Of a DNA stretch of 64,000 nt, positions 50,800 through 62,470 are shown in pieces. Every line of letters starts with the position of its first letter. Position 1 is the first letter of the stretch. Origin of the DNA: Afipia sp. Lineage in GTDB: Bacteria > Pseudomonadota > Alphaproteobacteria > Rhizobiales > Xanthobacteraceae. The notes below the pieces were generated by a model. It worked only from the letters and a program-made list of their open reading frames with translations. It searched no databases and was not told the DNA's origin. The translations under genes were made by a program, and so were the position numbers. The stretch covers positions 124,001-188,000 of the forward strand of contig JACQDM010000010.1 in assembly GCA_016201045.1 (NCBI GenBank), read 5' to 3'.

Positions 50800-53070
50800 C
50801 TAGTCTTCCGCCTGCAGATCGCTTTCTGTCGGCGTTGCATCGACCGGCTGCGCCCGCTTCGGTGCACCGCTCTGAGGTTCTGCGTCTACAATGGCGGGTG
50901 CCCACGGTCTGTCGACGCCGCGCGGCTTGATAGCGTTGATCTCAAAACCGCTCGTGGTCTTGCGTAACGACAGCGTCCCCTGTTGCTTCAAGGTATCCGG
51001 ACCGATAACGAACGCTTGGCAGTCCGACGGTGGCTGCCGAAGCGTCACGACCACTGCCGCCTGAGTGCAATCGTCCGCCAACGCCTCCTGCTTCAGCGAC
51101 AACGCAACAAGCCTGCCGTCGGCACGCGCCGTCACGCATCCAGCCTCGTCGCACGATACGCCGTCGCTGAGCGCGGCGTCGGACGCAGTGCGCGGGTCGG
51201 CGTCGGCCGCGAGCCATTCACGCATCATGAATGCATCTTTCCCCGTTCGCATCACGCGCAGCAATCCGTCCCTGCCGCGCACCCCGACGGCGTAGCCGTC
51301 TCCGGCGACCAGAATATCCGGCTTCGGCGCTGCCACCGCCCAGAGAGTGGCGAGCACGATCACGCCCGCCCCTGCCCAGCGCAGCGGCGTGCGCAACAGG
51401 CCGAGCATGACGATGCCTATACTCATTGCGGCGAGCGCGCCGCTGCTGAAACTCGCCATCCGCCCGATCGCGCCGGGCAACGCGGCGACCCATTGCGAGA
51501 CAGCGACCATCCAGACGATCCCGGCGTCCATCAGCCGCCAGAATAAGCCATCGAGACCGAACGGTATCGCGATCAGTCCGAGCAGCCCCGCCGGCATGAC
51601 GACCGCCGAGACAACCGGCATCGCCGCAAGATTGGCGAGCACGCCATAGGGTGTGATGCGATGAAAATGAAACGCGGCATACGGCGTCGTCGCGAGCCCC
51701 GCGATGAGCGAAGCCATCGCGAGCGCTGCAATCTCGCGCCCGCCCCACAGCGCCGCGCGCGCGACTTTCGAGTTCTCCGGCGACGCAAACAAATTCGGCA
51801 TGCTGATCTGTACGATGGCGACAAGCCCCAGCGTCGCGGCGAACGACATCTGAAAACTCGGATGCACAAGCGACTCCGGCGCGAATACGAGGACAATCAT
51901 CGCGGCGACCGCCAGCGTGCGGAATGTGATCGCGCGGCGATCCACCATGACAGCGATCAGCACGACCGCCGTCATGAAATAGGAACGTTGCGTCGCGACT
52001 TCCGCGCCCGATAGCAGCAGATAGAAGGTCGCGGCGATCAACGCCGCCAGCGCCGACCACTTCTTGATCGCAAACGTCACGGTCAATATCGGAAACAGCG
52101 CGAGCAGCGCCCGAACGCCGAAGAACACCACGCCCGCGACAACTGCCATGTGGTAGCCCGAGATCGACAGCACGTGGCCCAAGCCTGAAATGAACATCGC
52201 GTCGTTGACGGGCATCGTGATCGCGTCGCGCCGCCCGGTCAGAAGCGCGGTTGCGATGGCGCGATTGTCGCCGCTGAGCACGCTGCGGATGCGCGCGTCG
52301 ATGGCGTCGCGCATGCTCTGCATCAGCGCTGCATAACGCAGATACATGCCGCCGCTTTTCGGCGCTTCGACCGTTTTGATCGCACCCATCGCGAAGCCGG
52401 ACGCGCCAATGCCGGCGAAATACATGTCGCGGCTGAAATCGTAGGAGCCCGGCCGTTGTGGCGGCAGCGGCGGCTGCAGCCGCGCCTTCAGTTCGACGAA
52501 ACTGCCGACTTCGGGAGCCGCGCCCTTGCGCACCGACAGCCGCACACGATCGATTTTCGTTTGCCCGCGCGGCACGTCCATCTCTTCGACACGCAGCACG
52601 AAGCGATCCGTGCGCTCGCGTTCTTCATGGGTTTCGACAAAGCCTTTGATCGACGCGGAATAGACCGGCTTGGTCAGCACCACATGCGCAACACGCGCGG
52701 ATTTCAACGTCGCAATCGCGAAGCCGGACGCAGTGGCCGCAATCATCACCACAACGGGAAAGAAACGCCGCCGCCGCGAAAGAAACGCAGCGAGACAAAG
52801 GATCAGCGCGAAAGGCGCGACGATGGCGAGAATCGGCTCATGATCTGCCGCGAAATACAATGCAATGCCAACCCCAAACGCGACCGGCACCCACGGCAGC
52901 GAACGGCCCGGACCGGCTTCGGCTCTCACCCACGAGTGGATCGTTTCGGAGATCGACGGGAGAAAACTACCTGCATCGAGCGCGGCGTCGCCAGCTTTAC
53001 GCGGCGGCCACGTCGTCGCCCGCGCTGGCGTGCGCGACGGCCGCCTCTCTCGTTCGCCCTGATCCGACAT
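50800..53070 (-). CDS. comEC: ComEC/Rec2-family DNA-uptake channel protein
   Basis: 756 residues. N-terminal hydrophobic pair, a DUF4131-type oligonucleotide-binding-like region (~140-240), and the ComEC competence domain with ~8 helices around HVLSISGYHMAVVAGVVFFG. The C-terminal ~180 residues are soluble but lack the metallo-beta-lactamase HxHxDH motif seen in longer ComEC proteins. ComEC carries single-stranded DNA across the inner membrane. Other competence genes are absent here. Convergent with lexA; the glnS start is divergent on the other side only after the glnS gene itself. Confidence 0.88.
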   Translation of the reverse strand: MSDQGERERRPSRTPARATTWPPRKAGDAALDAGSFLPSISETIHSWVRAEAGPGRSLPWVPVAFGVGIALYFAADHEPILAIVAPFALILCLAAFLSRRRRFFPVVVMIAATASGFAIATLKSARVAHVVLTKPVYSASIKGFVETHEERERTDRFVLRVEEMDVPRGQTKIDRVRLSVRKGAAPEVGSFVELKARLQPPLPPQRPGSYDFSRDMYFAGIGASGFAMGAIKTVEAPKSGGMYLRYAALMQSMRDAIDARIRSVLSGDNRAIATALLTGRRDAITMPVNDAMFISGLGHVLSISGYHMAVVAGVVFFGVRALLALFPILTVTFAIKKWSALAALIAATFYLLLSGAEVATQRSYFMTAVVLIAVMVDRRAITFRTLAVAAMIVLVFAPESLVHPSFQMSFAATLGLVAIVQISMPNLFASPENSKVARAALWGGREIAALAMASLIAGLATTPYAAFHFHRITPYGVLANLAAMPVVSAVVMPAGLLGLIAIPFGLDGLFWRLMDAGIVWMVAVSQWVAALPGAIGRMASFSSGALAAMSIGIVMLGLLRTPLRWAGAGVIVLATLWAVAAPKPDILVAGDGYAVGVRGRDGLLRVMRTGKDAFMMREWLAADADPRTASDAALSDGVSCDEAGCVTARADGRLVALSLKQEALADDCTQAAVVVTLRQPPSDCQAFVIGPDTLKQQGTLSLRKTTSGFEINAIKPRGVDRPWAPAIVDAEPQSGAPKRAQPVDATPTESDLQAED

Positions 53071-53150
53071 TGCCCGCCCCGGATTCCGAGTGCGATGCTA
53101 GCGGGCGCGCAAGCCATGAATAGCGGAACGGATGCAGAATGCGCGGGAGT

Positions 53151-54836
<1,686 letters not shown>

Positions 54837-55007
54837 GAATGCCTTCCAAGTTGCGCCCTCTTTGCCAAATCCGCATGGCCCCGCCAAGGCCTTAACGCCG
54901 TGCGCCAAGCTGGAAAGAACGCGGAATTGCGGCTGTAATTCGCCCTGAGACAGTGCCGAAAGGGTGTGATAAACGCCGCCGACAATCATTGGCCTCGACC
55001 GCTCGAA

Positions 55008-56432
55008 ATGACCGCACCCGTCGTCACCCGCTTCGCTCCCTCGCCGACAGGCTTTCTCCATATCGGCGGCGGCCGCACGGCGCTGTTCAACTGGCTTTAT
55101 GCCAGGAAGCACGGCGGCAAGATGCTGCTGCGGATCGAGGACACCGACCGCGAGCGTTCGACCGAGCCCGCGATTGCCGCCATCCTCGAAGGGCTGAAAT
55201 GGCTCGGCATCGAATGGGACGATAAGACCGTCTATCAGTTCCAGCGCGCGGCGCGTCACCGCGAAGTCGCCGAACAGCTGCTCGCCTCCGGCAATGCCTA
55301 TCGCTGCTATGCGACGGCAGAAGAACTGACGCAGATGCGCGAACTCGCTCGCGCCGAAGGCCGCGCCATCCGCTACGATGGGCGCTGGCGCGACCGCGAT
55401 CCGTCCGAGGCGCCCGCCGGCGCGAAGCCGACCATTCGCCTGAAAGCGCCGACCACCGGCGAGACGGTGATCGAAGATCAGGTTCAAGGCCGCGTGGTCT
55501 GGCAGAACGAAAACCTCGACGATCTCGTGCTGCTGCGCTCGGACGGCAATCCGACTTACATGCTGGCTGTAGTCGTCGACGATCACGACATGGGCGTTAC
55601 CCACGTCATCCGAGGCGACGATCACCTCATCAATGCCGCGCGACAGAAACAGATTTACGATGCGCTCGGCTGGACTGTGCCTGTGATGGCACACATTCCC
55701 CTCATCCACGGCCCGGACGGATCGAAACTCTCCAAGCGTCACGGCGCGCTCGGCGTCGAGGCCTATCGCGCGATGGGTTATCTGCCGGAGGCACTGCGTA
55801 ACTATCTCGTCCGTCTCGGCTGGTCGCATGGCGATCAGGAGATTTTCTCGACGCAGGAAATGATCGACGCGTTCGATTTATCGGCAATCGGGCGCTCCGC
55901 CGCGCGGTTCGATTTCGCGAAGCTGGAGAATCTCAACGGGCACTACATTCGCACGTCTGACGACAAGGCACTCCTCGCGGCTTTCGAAGACGTGTTGCAG
56001 TTCGTGCAGGATAGCGAAGCCATTCAAGCCAAGCTCAATGACACCACCCGCGCTCAGCTTTTAGCGGCGATGCCGGGTCTGAAGGAGCGCGCCAAGACCA
56101 TCGTCGAGCTGATCGACAGCGCGAAGTTTATTTTCGCAGACCGCCCGCTTGTCATGGAGCCGAAAGCGGCTGCAGTGCTGACGCCTGAGACGCGCGAACT
56201 GATCGGGCGGCTTCGAGAAGCGCTCGAGTCCGTCAAAAACTGGAGCGCGGAAACCACCGAAGCCGCGATGCGCGAATTCGCCGAGCAGAACGGTCTCAAG
56301 CTCGGGGGCGTCGCTCAACCTCTGCGCGTCGCCTTGACCGGACGGACCACCTCGCCCGGCATCTTCGATGTGCTGGCCGTTCTGGGACGCCAAACCTGCC
56401 TTGACCGGCTAAAGGATCAGGCCACCGGCTAG
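55008..56432 (+). CDS. gltX: Glutamyl-tRNA synthetase
   Basis: 474 residues. [20 protein letters not shown] carries the HIGH motif and [17 protein letters not shown] the KMSKS loop, both typical of GluRS. Charges tRNA-Glu. The start at 55008 gives [12 protein letters not shown]; the 14-residue extension upstream is rejected. It diverges from glnS and is followed 162 bases later by gltA on the same strand, an order common in Rhizobiales. No second gltX is visible in the window. Confidence 0.97.
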   Translation: MTAPVVTRFAPSPTGFLHIGGGRTALFNWLYARKHGGKMLLRIEDTDRERSTEPAIAAILEGLKWLGIEWDDKTVYQFQRAARHREVAEQLLASGNAYRCYATAEELTQMRELARAEGRAIRYDGRWRDRDPSEAPAGAKPTIRLKAPTTGETVIEDQVQGRVVWQNENLDDLVLLRSDGNPTYMLAVVVDDHDMGVTHVIRGDDHLINAARQKQIYDALGWTVPVMAHIPLIHGPDGSKLSKRHGALGVEAYRAMGYLPEALRNYLVRLGWSHGDQEIFSTQEMIDAFDLSAIGRSAARFDFAKLENLNGHYIRTSDDKALLAAFEDVLQFVQDSEAIQAKLNDTTRAQLLAAMPGLKERAKTIVELIDSAKFIFADRPLVMEPKAAAVLTPETRELIGRLREALESVKNWSAETTEAAMREFAEQNGLKLGGVAQPLRVALTGRTTSPGIFDVLAVLGRQTCLDRLKDQATG

Positions 56433-56594
56433 CCCTCCAAATGCCTGACTTTGGGCTAATCTGCCCTATCTTGCAGCGCACACAACAATAAGCTACCCAT
56501 TTAGGCAACGCTTCTAGGACAATCGGCTGGGGCTCCTATATGGCTTCCACCGGCCACGTTCGTCCTGCGTAACACTGTCATCGAGGACTGCGCG

Positions 56595-57899
56595 ATGGAT
56601 GCAAAAACCAACACCAAAAAGGCCACGCTGACCGTCGATGGCAAGTCTGTCGATTTCCCGGTCCTGAGCGGCAGCGTCGGTCCGGATGTCATCGACATCG
56701 GCAAGCTCTACGCACAGACGGGGATGTTCACCTACGATCCCGGCTTTACGTCCACCGGCTCCTGCGATTCCAAAATCACCTATATCGACGGCGACGCCGG
56801 CATTCTTCTTTATCGCGGCTACCCCATCGAGCAACTCGCCGAGAAGGGTGACTTCCTCGAGACCTGCTATCTCCTGCTTTACGGTGAGCTTCCCACCCCA
56901 TTGCAGAAGAAAGATTTCGACGATCGCGTGACCCGTCACACGATGGTCCACGAGCAGATGGCCCGCTTCTTCCAGGGTTTCCGCCGCGACGCGCATCCGA
57001 TGGCCGTCATGGTCGCTTCGGTCGGCGCGCTGGCCGCGTTCTACAATGACTCGACCGACATTTCCGATCCCAAGCAGCGCATGATCGCGTCCATGCGCAT
57101 GATCGCGAAGATTCCGACGCTGGCTGCGATGGCGTTCAAATACAACATCGGCCAGCCTTTCGTGTATCCGAAGAACTCGCTCTCCTTCGCCGCGAACTTC
57201 CTCAACATGTGCTTTGCGGTGCCGTGCGAGGACTACAAGATCAATCCGGTGCTTGCCGAAGCGCTCGACAAGATCTTCATTCTGCATGCCGATCACGAAC
57301 AAAACGCCTCGACTTCGACCGTGCGCATTGCAGGTTCCTCCGGCGCCAATCCATTCGCCTGCATCGCGGCCGGCATCGCATGTCTGTGGGGACCTGCGCA
57401 TGGCGGCGCCAACGAAGCCGCACTCGCGATGCTCGCCGAGATCGGCAGCGTCGATAAAATTCCCGAGTTCATCAAGAAGGTGAAAGACAAGGACAGCAAG
57501 GTCCGCCTGATGGGCTTCGGCCACCGCGTCTACAAGAACTACGATCCGCGCGCCAAGATCATGCAGCAAATGTGTCACAAGGTCTTGAAGGAAACCGGCC
57601 ACGCTAACGATCCGCTGCTGCCGATTGCACTTGAGCTGGAAAAAATCGCACTCAGCGATCCGTATTTCATCGACCGCAAACTCTATCCGAACGTCGATTT
57701 CTATTCGGGTATTACGCTCAAGGCGATGGGCTTCCCGACCTCGATGTTCACCGTGCTGTTCGCGGTCGCTCGCACGGTCGGCTGGATCAGCCAGTGGAGC
57801 GAGATGATTCAGGATCCGCACCAGAAAATCGGCCGTCCGCGCCAGCTTTATTCCGGCGCCACCAGCCGCGACTACGTCGATATTGGCAAGCGCAAATAA
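56595..57899 (+). CDS. gltA: Citrate synthase (type II)
   Basis: 434 residues, full length. Condenses oxaloacetate and acetyl-CoA at the entry of the TCA cycle, using acetyl-CoA from the PDH complex encoded at 28-34 kb. The active-site His is in [16 protein letters not shown], then [15 protein letters not shown] with the second His, and [13 protein letters not shown] with the Asp. The start ATG gives [18 protein letters not shown]. The 162-base gap before it shows no gene. It converges on lpxB and is ended by the hairpin at 57924. Confidence 0.97.
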   Translation: MDAKTNTKKATLTVDGKSVDFPVLSGSVGPDVIDIGKLYAQTGMFTYDPGFTSTGSCDSKITYIDGDAGILLYRGYPIEQLAEKGDFLETCYLLLYGELPTPLQKKDFDDRVTRHTMVHEQMARFFQGFRRDAHPMAVMVASVGALAAFYNDSTDISDPKQRMIASMRMIAKIPTLAAMAFKYNIGQPFVYPKNSLSFAANFLNMCFAVPCEDYKINPVLAEALDKIFILHADHEQNASTSTVRIAGSSGANPFACIAAGIACLWGPAHGGANEAALAMLAEIGSVDKIPEFIKKVKDKDSKVRLMGFGHRVYKNYDPRAKIMQQMCHKVLKETGHANDPLLPIALELEKIALSDPYFIDRKLYPNVDFYSGITLKAMGFPTSMFTVLFAVARTVGWISQWSEMIQDPHQKIGRPRQLYSGATSRDYVDIGKRK

Positions 57900-57923
57900 G
57901 TCCATTTGATAGACTGCAAAATA

Positions 57924-57950
57924 GGCCGGTGAAAACCGGCCGATTTTATT
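57924..57950. terminator. Bidirectional intrinsic terminator between gltA and lpxB
   Basis: GGCCGGT (57924-57930), GAAA loop, ACCGGCC (57935-57941), followed rightward by GATTTTATTT. On the other strand the arm is followed by TATTTTG. A seven-pair GC stem with a GNRA-type loop and a T-rich tail on both sides, set between convergent stops, is a textbook shared terminator. It overlaps the last codon of lpxB. Confidence 0.85.
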
Positions 57951-59118
57951 TGTGCGTTTTGTTCAATACGTCGATGACAACATCGGCGGCGCGTTCGCTT
58001 GGCCGCTCGCCTCCTGTGGCCATGATTTCGTCCAGCCGCTTGAATGCTTCGATTTGGCGCTGGCGCACCGGAGTATCGGCGAGAACGTCGCGCAGCACCG
58101 GCGCAATTTTCTCCGGGGTAAAATCGTCCTGGAGAAATTCAGGGATGACGTTCTGGCCCAGAATGATGTTCGGCAGAATGATCGACGAGGTCTTTATGAC
58201 GCGGCGCGCGATGAAGGCCTCGACTGGCGTCACTTTATAGACGGCGACCATCGGCACGCCGGCGAGCGCCAGTTCCAGCGTCACAGTGCCGGATTTCGCC
58301 AGCGCCGCGCGAGCATTGCGGAAAGCGGCCAATTTGTCGTCGTCATTGACGACGACCTTGGGCTGAACTTCCCAATGCGCGGTTGCCGCCCGAACGCGCT
58401 CCTGAAGATGCGGCGTAGTCGCCAGAACTGGCTCGAAATTCGCTCCCATCGCTTTCAGCAATTTGAGCGTCACACCGAATACCGCCATGTTGCGCGCAAT
58501 CTCGCTGCCGCGGCTACCGGGCAGCAGAACAAGGACGGGCGGCGCGGTATCGCGGCGGCGTTGCTCGGACGCATTCGGCCGCAACACTTCGAGATGTTCC
58601 AGCAAAGGATGGCCGACATAGGTACAAGGCGGCCCGCCGAGCCGTTTGTGAACGTCCGGCTCGAACGGCAGCACCGCCATCAGCCGATCGACGTAGTGCC
58701 GCATTGCCTTTGCGCGGTGCGGACGCCACACCCAGACGGTCGGCGAGACGTAATTGACGATCGGAATCGACGGATCGCGTTTGCGCACGCGCTTGGCCAC
58801 GCGCTGCGTAAAGTCGGGACTGTCGATGATGACCAGAACGTCGGGCTTCGCTTTGATAACTGCCTCGGTTGCCTCTGCGATACGTTTGAGGATCATCGGC
58901 AGTTTTCGCGGGATCGCAACGATTCCAATGATGGACAACGCCTGAATCGGAAACAGCGAGATCAGTCCCTGCTCCGCCATGTGGCGGCCACCGATGCCGC
59001 TGAACGAAACATCTGCACCGAGCCGCGCACGTAACGCCTTCATCAGACCTGCACCGAGACGGTCGCCGGATTCTTCCGCCGCGATCAGAAAAATTGTGCG
59101 CGGCTGCGCGGCCATCAC
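57946..59118 (-). CDS. lpxB: Lipid-A-disaccharide synthase
   Basis: 390 residues, cytoplasmic glycosyltransferase that joins lipid X to UDP-diacylglucosamine. The N-terminus TIFLIAAEESGDRLGAGLMK and FSGIGGRHMAEQGL are family signatures; YVSPTVWVWRPHRAKAM and LLPGSRGSEIARNM carry further family motifs. The two consecutive ATGs allow 389 or 390 residues. It overlaps lpxI by four bases. Last gene of the leftward bamA-lpxD-fabZ-lpxA-lpxI-lpxB unit. Confidence 0.95.
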   Translation of the reverse strand: MMAAQPRTIFLIAAEESGDRLGAGLMKALRARLGADVSFSGIGGRHMAEQGLISLFPIQALSIIGIVAIPRKLPMILKRIAEATEAVIKAKPDVLVIIDSPDFTQRVAKRVRKRDPSIPIVNYVSPTVWVWRPHRAKAMRHYVDRLMAVLPFEPDVHKRLGGPPCTYVGHPLLEHLEVLRPNASEQRRRDTAPPVLVLLPGSRGSEIARNMAVFGVTLKLLKAMGANFEPVLATTPHLQERVRAATAHWEVQPKVVVNDDDKLAAFRNARAALAKSGTVTLELALAGVPMVAVYKVTPVEAFIARRVIKTSSIILPNIILGQNVIPEFLQDDFTPEKIAPVLRDVLADTPVRQRQIEAFKRLDEIMATGGERPSERAADVVIDVLNKTHK

Positions 59119-59969
59119 GCAGGCACCCCCGTGACGAACAGTCCGGCCTTGTCGGCCTTCTCGATTACGGCCTGAACCTCGGCAACCAGCGTCTGCCCCG
59201 CGATGATGGCAGCACCGGCAAGACCGGCCGCGACGAGACCTTCGATGGTTTTCGGCCCGAGTGTCGGCAGATCGAAACGCAAATCCTGATTGACCTTCGG
59301 CGCTTTCACCAGCACGCCGCGGCCGGGCTTGGCGCGAATGCGATCCACGTGACGCATCCGCGCCACGCGCGCCAGCAGGCCGTCGGTGCCCTCGATGTCT
59401 TCGACGGCGACGATGTGGCCATCGATAACGACGACGGCCTGCCCCACATCGAACGGCCCGAGCGCTGCAAGCAGTTCACGCCCTTTCGCAATGTCGGCAT
59501 TCATCTCGGCGTCGGGCGAGCGCTTCGTGATGCTTCCTTCCGGCATCAGCAATTCCGGCGCGACATCCTTGATGCCGACGAGACGAAATCCATCGTCCTC
59601 GAAAATTTTTCCCACGCCCTTGAGCAGATGATCGTCGCCGCCCCGCATGGCACGCGCTAGTTTTGGAATGATCCGAAGCGTTCCGAGATCGAGGCGGATT
59701 TCAGACAGCGCCGGCCGCACCAGTCCGCCGATGAAGACGACGTCGCGGCAGTTCTCTGCGCGCATCAGGCGGGACAGGCGTCCGAATTGGCCGAGGGCAA
59801 CCCAGTGATGGGGGTACGCCTTCACCCGTTCGGCATCGCAGAAGCCGCGAATGGCAAACATGAACGGGTTGGCGCCACGGTTGCGGATTGCGTCCGCAGC
59901 GGCGAACGGCAGCACGCCGCCGCCGGCGATAATTCCGATTGCGGTCGATGTCGCGGAGTCTGCCGCCAT
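59115..59969 (-). CDS. lpxI: UDP-2,3-diacylglucosamine pyrophosphatase LpxI
   Basis: 284 residues, the DUF1009 fold. LpxI replaces LpxH in alphaproteobacteria, hydrolysing UDP-diacylglucosamine to lipid X by attack on the alpha phosphate. GIIAGGGVLPFAAADAIR at the start and AGQTLVAEVQAVIEKADKAG near the C-terminus are typical. The start overlaps the lpxA stop by one base and its end overlaps lpxB by four, so translation is tightly coupled. lpxH is absent here, as expected. Confidence 0.93.
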   Translation of the reverse strand: MAADSATSTAIGIIAGGGVLPFAAADAIRNRGANPFMFAIRGFCDAERVKAYPHHWVALGQFGRLSRLMRAENCRDVVFIGGLVRPALSEIRLDLGTLRIIPKLARAMRGGDDHLLKGVGKIFEDDGFRLVGIKDVAPELLMPEGSITKRSPDAEMNADIAKGRELLAALGPFDVGQAVVVIDGHIVAVEDIEGTDGLLARVARMRHVDRIRAKPGRGVLVKAPKVNQDLRFDLPTLGPKTIEGLVAAGLAGAAIIAGQTLVAEVQAVIEKADKAGLFVTGVPA

Positions 59970-60796
59970 CAGGCCTCGAATTTGGAGCGTTCGGTCGGTT
60001 TATTCGGATTGTTGTGTGCCATGCAGAGCGGGCGCTTCTTGCCGTCGTCGATGAACTTGATGATGTCGGCGATCGCGGAGTCGGTCCCGCCGATCGGCCG
60101 CAGTTCTTCAAGACGGTCGGCGAACACGCCGCTGCCGTGAAACAGCCGCTGATAGAAGGATCGCACCGCTTTGAGGCGCGACGACGAAAATCCGCGCCTG
60201 CGCATGCCGATCACATTGATGCCTTCGAGGAAAGCGTGCTGGCCATTCGCCATGCCGAAAGGAATGATGTCGCCGCGCAAACCGGACATTCCGGCGATCA
60301 TCGCCTGCGGCCCGATGCGAACGAACTGGTGAACCGCGGATAGCCCGCCAATGTAGACGAAATCGCCGACTTCGCAGTGACCGCCAAGCGTACCGCTGTT
60401 GGCGAAGATCACGTCGTTGCCGACGATACAGTCGTGGCCGACATGCGAATAGGCCATGAAGAAACCGCGCGCACCGACCACGGTCTTGCCGCCGCCCTTC
60501 ACGGTGCCGCGATTCATCGTGACACTTTCGCGGATCGTGCAGCCCTCGCCGATCGTCAGCGTGGTCGGCTCATCCTTGTAACCGAGATCCTGTGGCGGTT
60601 CGCCGAGCGAGGCGAAGGGCGAAATCTTGCAGCCCGCGCCGATTGTCGTGTGGCCTGCGATATTCACGTGCGATTTGAGAACGCATTCCATGCCGAGCGT
60701 CACGTTCGGGCCGATGGTGCAATAAGGCCCGATAACGACGCCGTCGCCGATCTTAGCGCCGTCTTCGATACGTGCTGTCGGATCGATCCTGCTCAT
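59969..60796 (-). CDS. lpxA: UDP-N-acetylglucosamine acyltransferase
   Basis: 275 residues. A left-handed beta-helix of hexapeptide repeats (from ARIEDGAKIGDGVVIGPYCT) followed by the C-terminal helical bundle. The catalytic His is in GGLSAVHQFVRIG. It adds the first 3-hydroxyacyl chain of lipid A. fabZ ends six bases upstream and lpxI begins at the stop. Complete, with the SRIDPTARI N-terminus typical of homologues. Confidence 0.96.
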   Translation of the reverse strand: MSRIDPTARIEDGAKIGDGVVIGPYCTIGPNVTLGMECVLKSHVNIAGHTTIGAGCKISPFASLGEPPQDLGYKDEPTTLTIGEGCTIRESVTMNRGTVKGGGKTVVGARGFFMAYSHVGHDCIVGNDVIFANSGTLGGHCEVGDFVYIGGLSAVHQFVRIGPQAMIAGMSGLRGDIIPFGMANGQHAFLEGINVIGMRRRGFSSSRLKAVRSFYQRLFHGSGVFADRLEELRPIGGTDSAIADIIKFIDDGKKRPLCMAHNNPNKPTERSKFEA

Positions 60797-60802
60797 CGAG
60801 AA

Positions 60803-61261
60803 TTAATTGTCCGCAAGCATCGCGCCGACATCGGCTTCGGCCGCGACCTCGCCGTTGACGACGGCATCGCCGTGAAACCACCACATCTCCTTGCGCCGCG
60901 TCTTGAGACTCATGCGGTACTGGATGACATCGCCCGGCCCCGCAGGCTTGCGGAATTTGCATTTGTCGATGGTGAGAAAATAGACCGCCGTCGGCTTGTC
61001 GACTTTCATGGACGTAATGCCGATCACACCGGCCGTCTGCGCCATCGCCTCGATCATCAGCACGCCGGGATAGATCGGACGGCCTGGAAAGTGGCCCTGA
61101 AACTGCGGCTCATTGATCGTCACGTTCTTGATGCCGATGCCGCTGAAATCCTCTCGGATTTCGATCACGCGGTCGATCAAGAGAAACGGATAGCGATGCG
61201 GCAGGGTCTTCATGATGCCGGCGATGTCGACGGCTTCGATCGTGATTGGCGACTGCGTCAT
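60803..61261 (-). CDS. fabZ: 3-hydroxyacyl-ACP dehydratase FabZ
   Basis: 152 residues, single hot-dog fold. The active-site His and following residues lie in [15 protein letters not shown] and [20 protein letters not shown]. It dehydrates hydroxyacyl-ACP in fatty-acid synthesis and shares its substrate pool with LpxA/LpxD, which explains its place in the lipid A cluster. The start overlaps the lpxD stop by four bases; lpxA begins six bases after its end. Confidence 0.96.
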   Translation of the reverse strand: MTQSPITIEAVDIAGIMKTLPHRYPFLLIDRVIEIREDFSGIGIKNVTINEPQFQGHFPGRPIYPGVLMIEAMAQTAGVIGITSMKVDKPTAVYFLTIDKCKFRKPAGPGDVIQYRMSLKTRRKEMWWFHGDAVVNGEVAAEADVGAMLADN

Positions 61262-62340
61262 GCCTTGCCCTCTTCGCCCTCGCCGCCCGGCTTGGACGAC
61301 TTTCCTCCACTCTCGCGTCCCAGCCGCTCCACCGCAAACAGTTCGCGAAAAAACTGCTTGATCGGCTTGGCCGGAGAGCCGCCCCAGATCACGCCCGGCG
61401 GCACTTCGCCGACGACGCTCGAACGCGCCGCGATCTGCGATCCTTCCCCGATGGTCGCGTGATCGCTGACCCCGATGCGCGCGCCGAGCACGACGCCGTC
61501 ACCGAGCGTCGAACTGCCGGCGATGCCGCTCTGGCTCACCACGATGCAGTTGCGCCCGATGGTCACGTTGTGGCCGATCTGGACCAGATTGTCGATCTTG
61601 CTGCCTTCACCGATGACTGTATCGTTAAGCGCACCGCGGTCGATTGTCGTACCCGCGCCAATCTCCACGCCGTTCTGGATGATAACCCGTCCGGCCTGCG
61701 GGATTTTCAGGTGTCCCTTCGCGCCGGGCAGATATCCGAAGCCGTCCTGACCGATGCGAACGCCCGGATGCACGATCACGTCATTACCGATCAGCGCGAA
61801 CAGGATCGTCGCGCCCGCCCCGATGCTGCAATCGCGCCCGATGCGCACATTGGCACCGACCACTGCGTTGGCACCGATGACGGTGCCAGAGCCGATCTCG
61901 GCATTCGGCCCGATCACCGCCAACGGATCGACGATGACGCCGTCCTCAAGGTCGGCGCTCGGATGAATCACTGCCGACGGTGCGATGCCTTCCAAACCGA
62001 ACGACGAGGCCGGTTTCAGCGCGTCCTTGTGGAACTCGCGCAGCGCAGCGACGAAAGCGCGGTACGGGTCCTTGACCACGAGGGCTGCGACATGCGCGGG
62101 AACGCTCGGCGCGAGTTTCTCGCTGACCAGGCACGCGCCGGCATGCGCCGCCTGCAGCACCGCCAGATATTTGCGATGCTCGCAGAACGCGAACCGGGTC
62201 GGCCCTGCGCGGTCAAGCGCGCCCGCCCCTCTGATGACGCGGGACGCATATTGGGAGGCCGACAGCGTTGCGCCCGTGAAGGCCGCAAGCTCCACCACCG
62301 TCATTGTCGGCGCTGACTTAAAGAAGGTCGGGTGCGACAT
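61258..62340 (-). CDS. lpxD: UDP-3-O-acylglucosamine N-acyltransferase
   Basis: 360 residues. N-terminal uridine-binding domain ([20 protein letters not shown]), then a beta-helix of hexapeptide repeats with [20 protein letters not shown] and [20 protein letters not shown] containing the active His. Adds the second acyl chain in lipid A synthesis. The ATG at 62340 has AGGTGG upstream; 59 codons of open frame before it are unrelated and rejected. The C-terminus has a charged Glu/Gly-rich tail. bamA ends 130 bases upstream. Confidence 0.95.
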   Translation of the reverse strand: MSHPTFFKSAPTMTVVELAAFTGATLSASQYASRVIRGAGALDRAGPTRFAFCEHRKYLAVLQAAHAGACLVSEKLAPSVPAHVAALVVKDPYRAFVAALREFHKDALKPASSFGLEGIAPSAVIHPSADLEDGVIVDPLAVIGPNAEIGSGTVIGANAVVGANVRIGRDCSIGAGATILFALIGNDVIVHPGVRIGQDGFGYLPGAKGHLKIPQAGRVIIQNGVEIGAGTTIDRGALNDTVIGEGSKIDNLVQIGHNVTIGRNCIVVSQSGIAGSSTLGDGVVLGARIGVSDHATIGEGSQIAARSSVVGEVPPGVIWGGSPAKPIKQFFRELFAVERLGRESGGKSSKPGGEGEEGKA

Positions 62341-62470
62341 GCCACCTGCCACGGTCAGGCGAGTGCAACGGTCCGCAATCCGGATTGCCGCTCGCCGACG
62401 AAAAAATCCCGATGCAAATCGGTTGAACCGAATCCCGGCCACGCGGCCGGGATACAAATCACTAACGAAC

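Noticed and set aside
54837-55829. Upstream continuation of the glnS frame (331 codons)
   Set aside because: It runs antisense through gltX and has no GlnRS similarity; the real start is the ATG at 54836.
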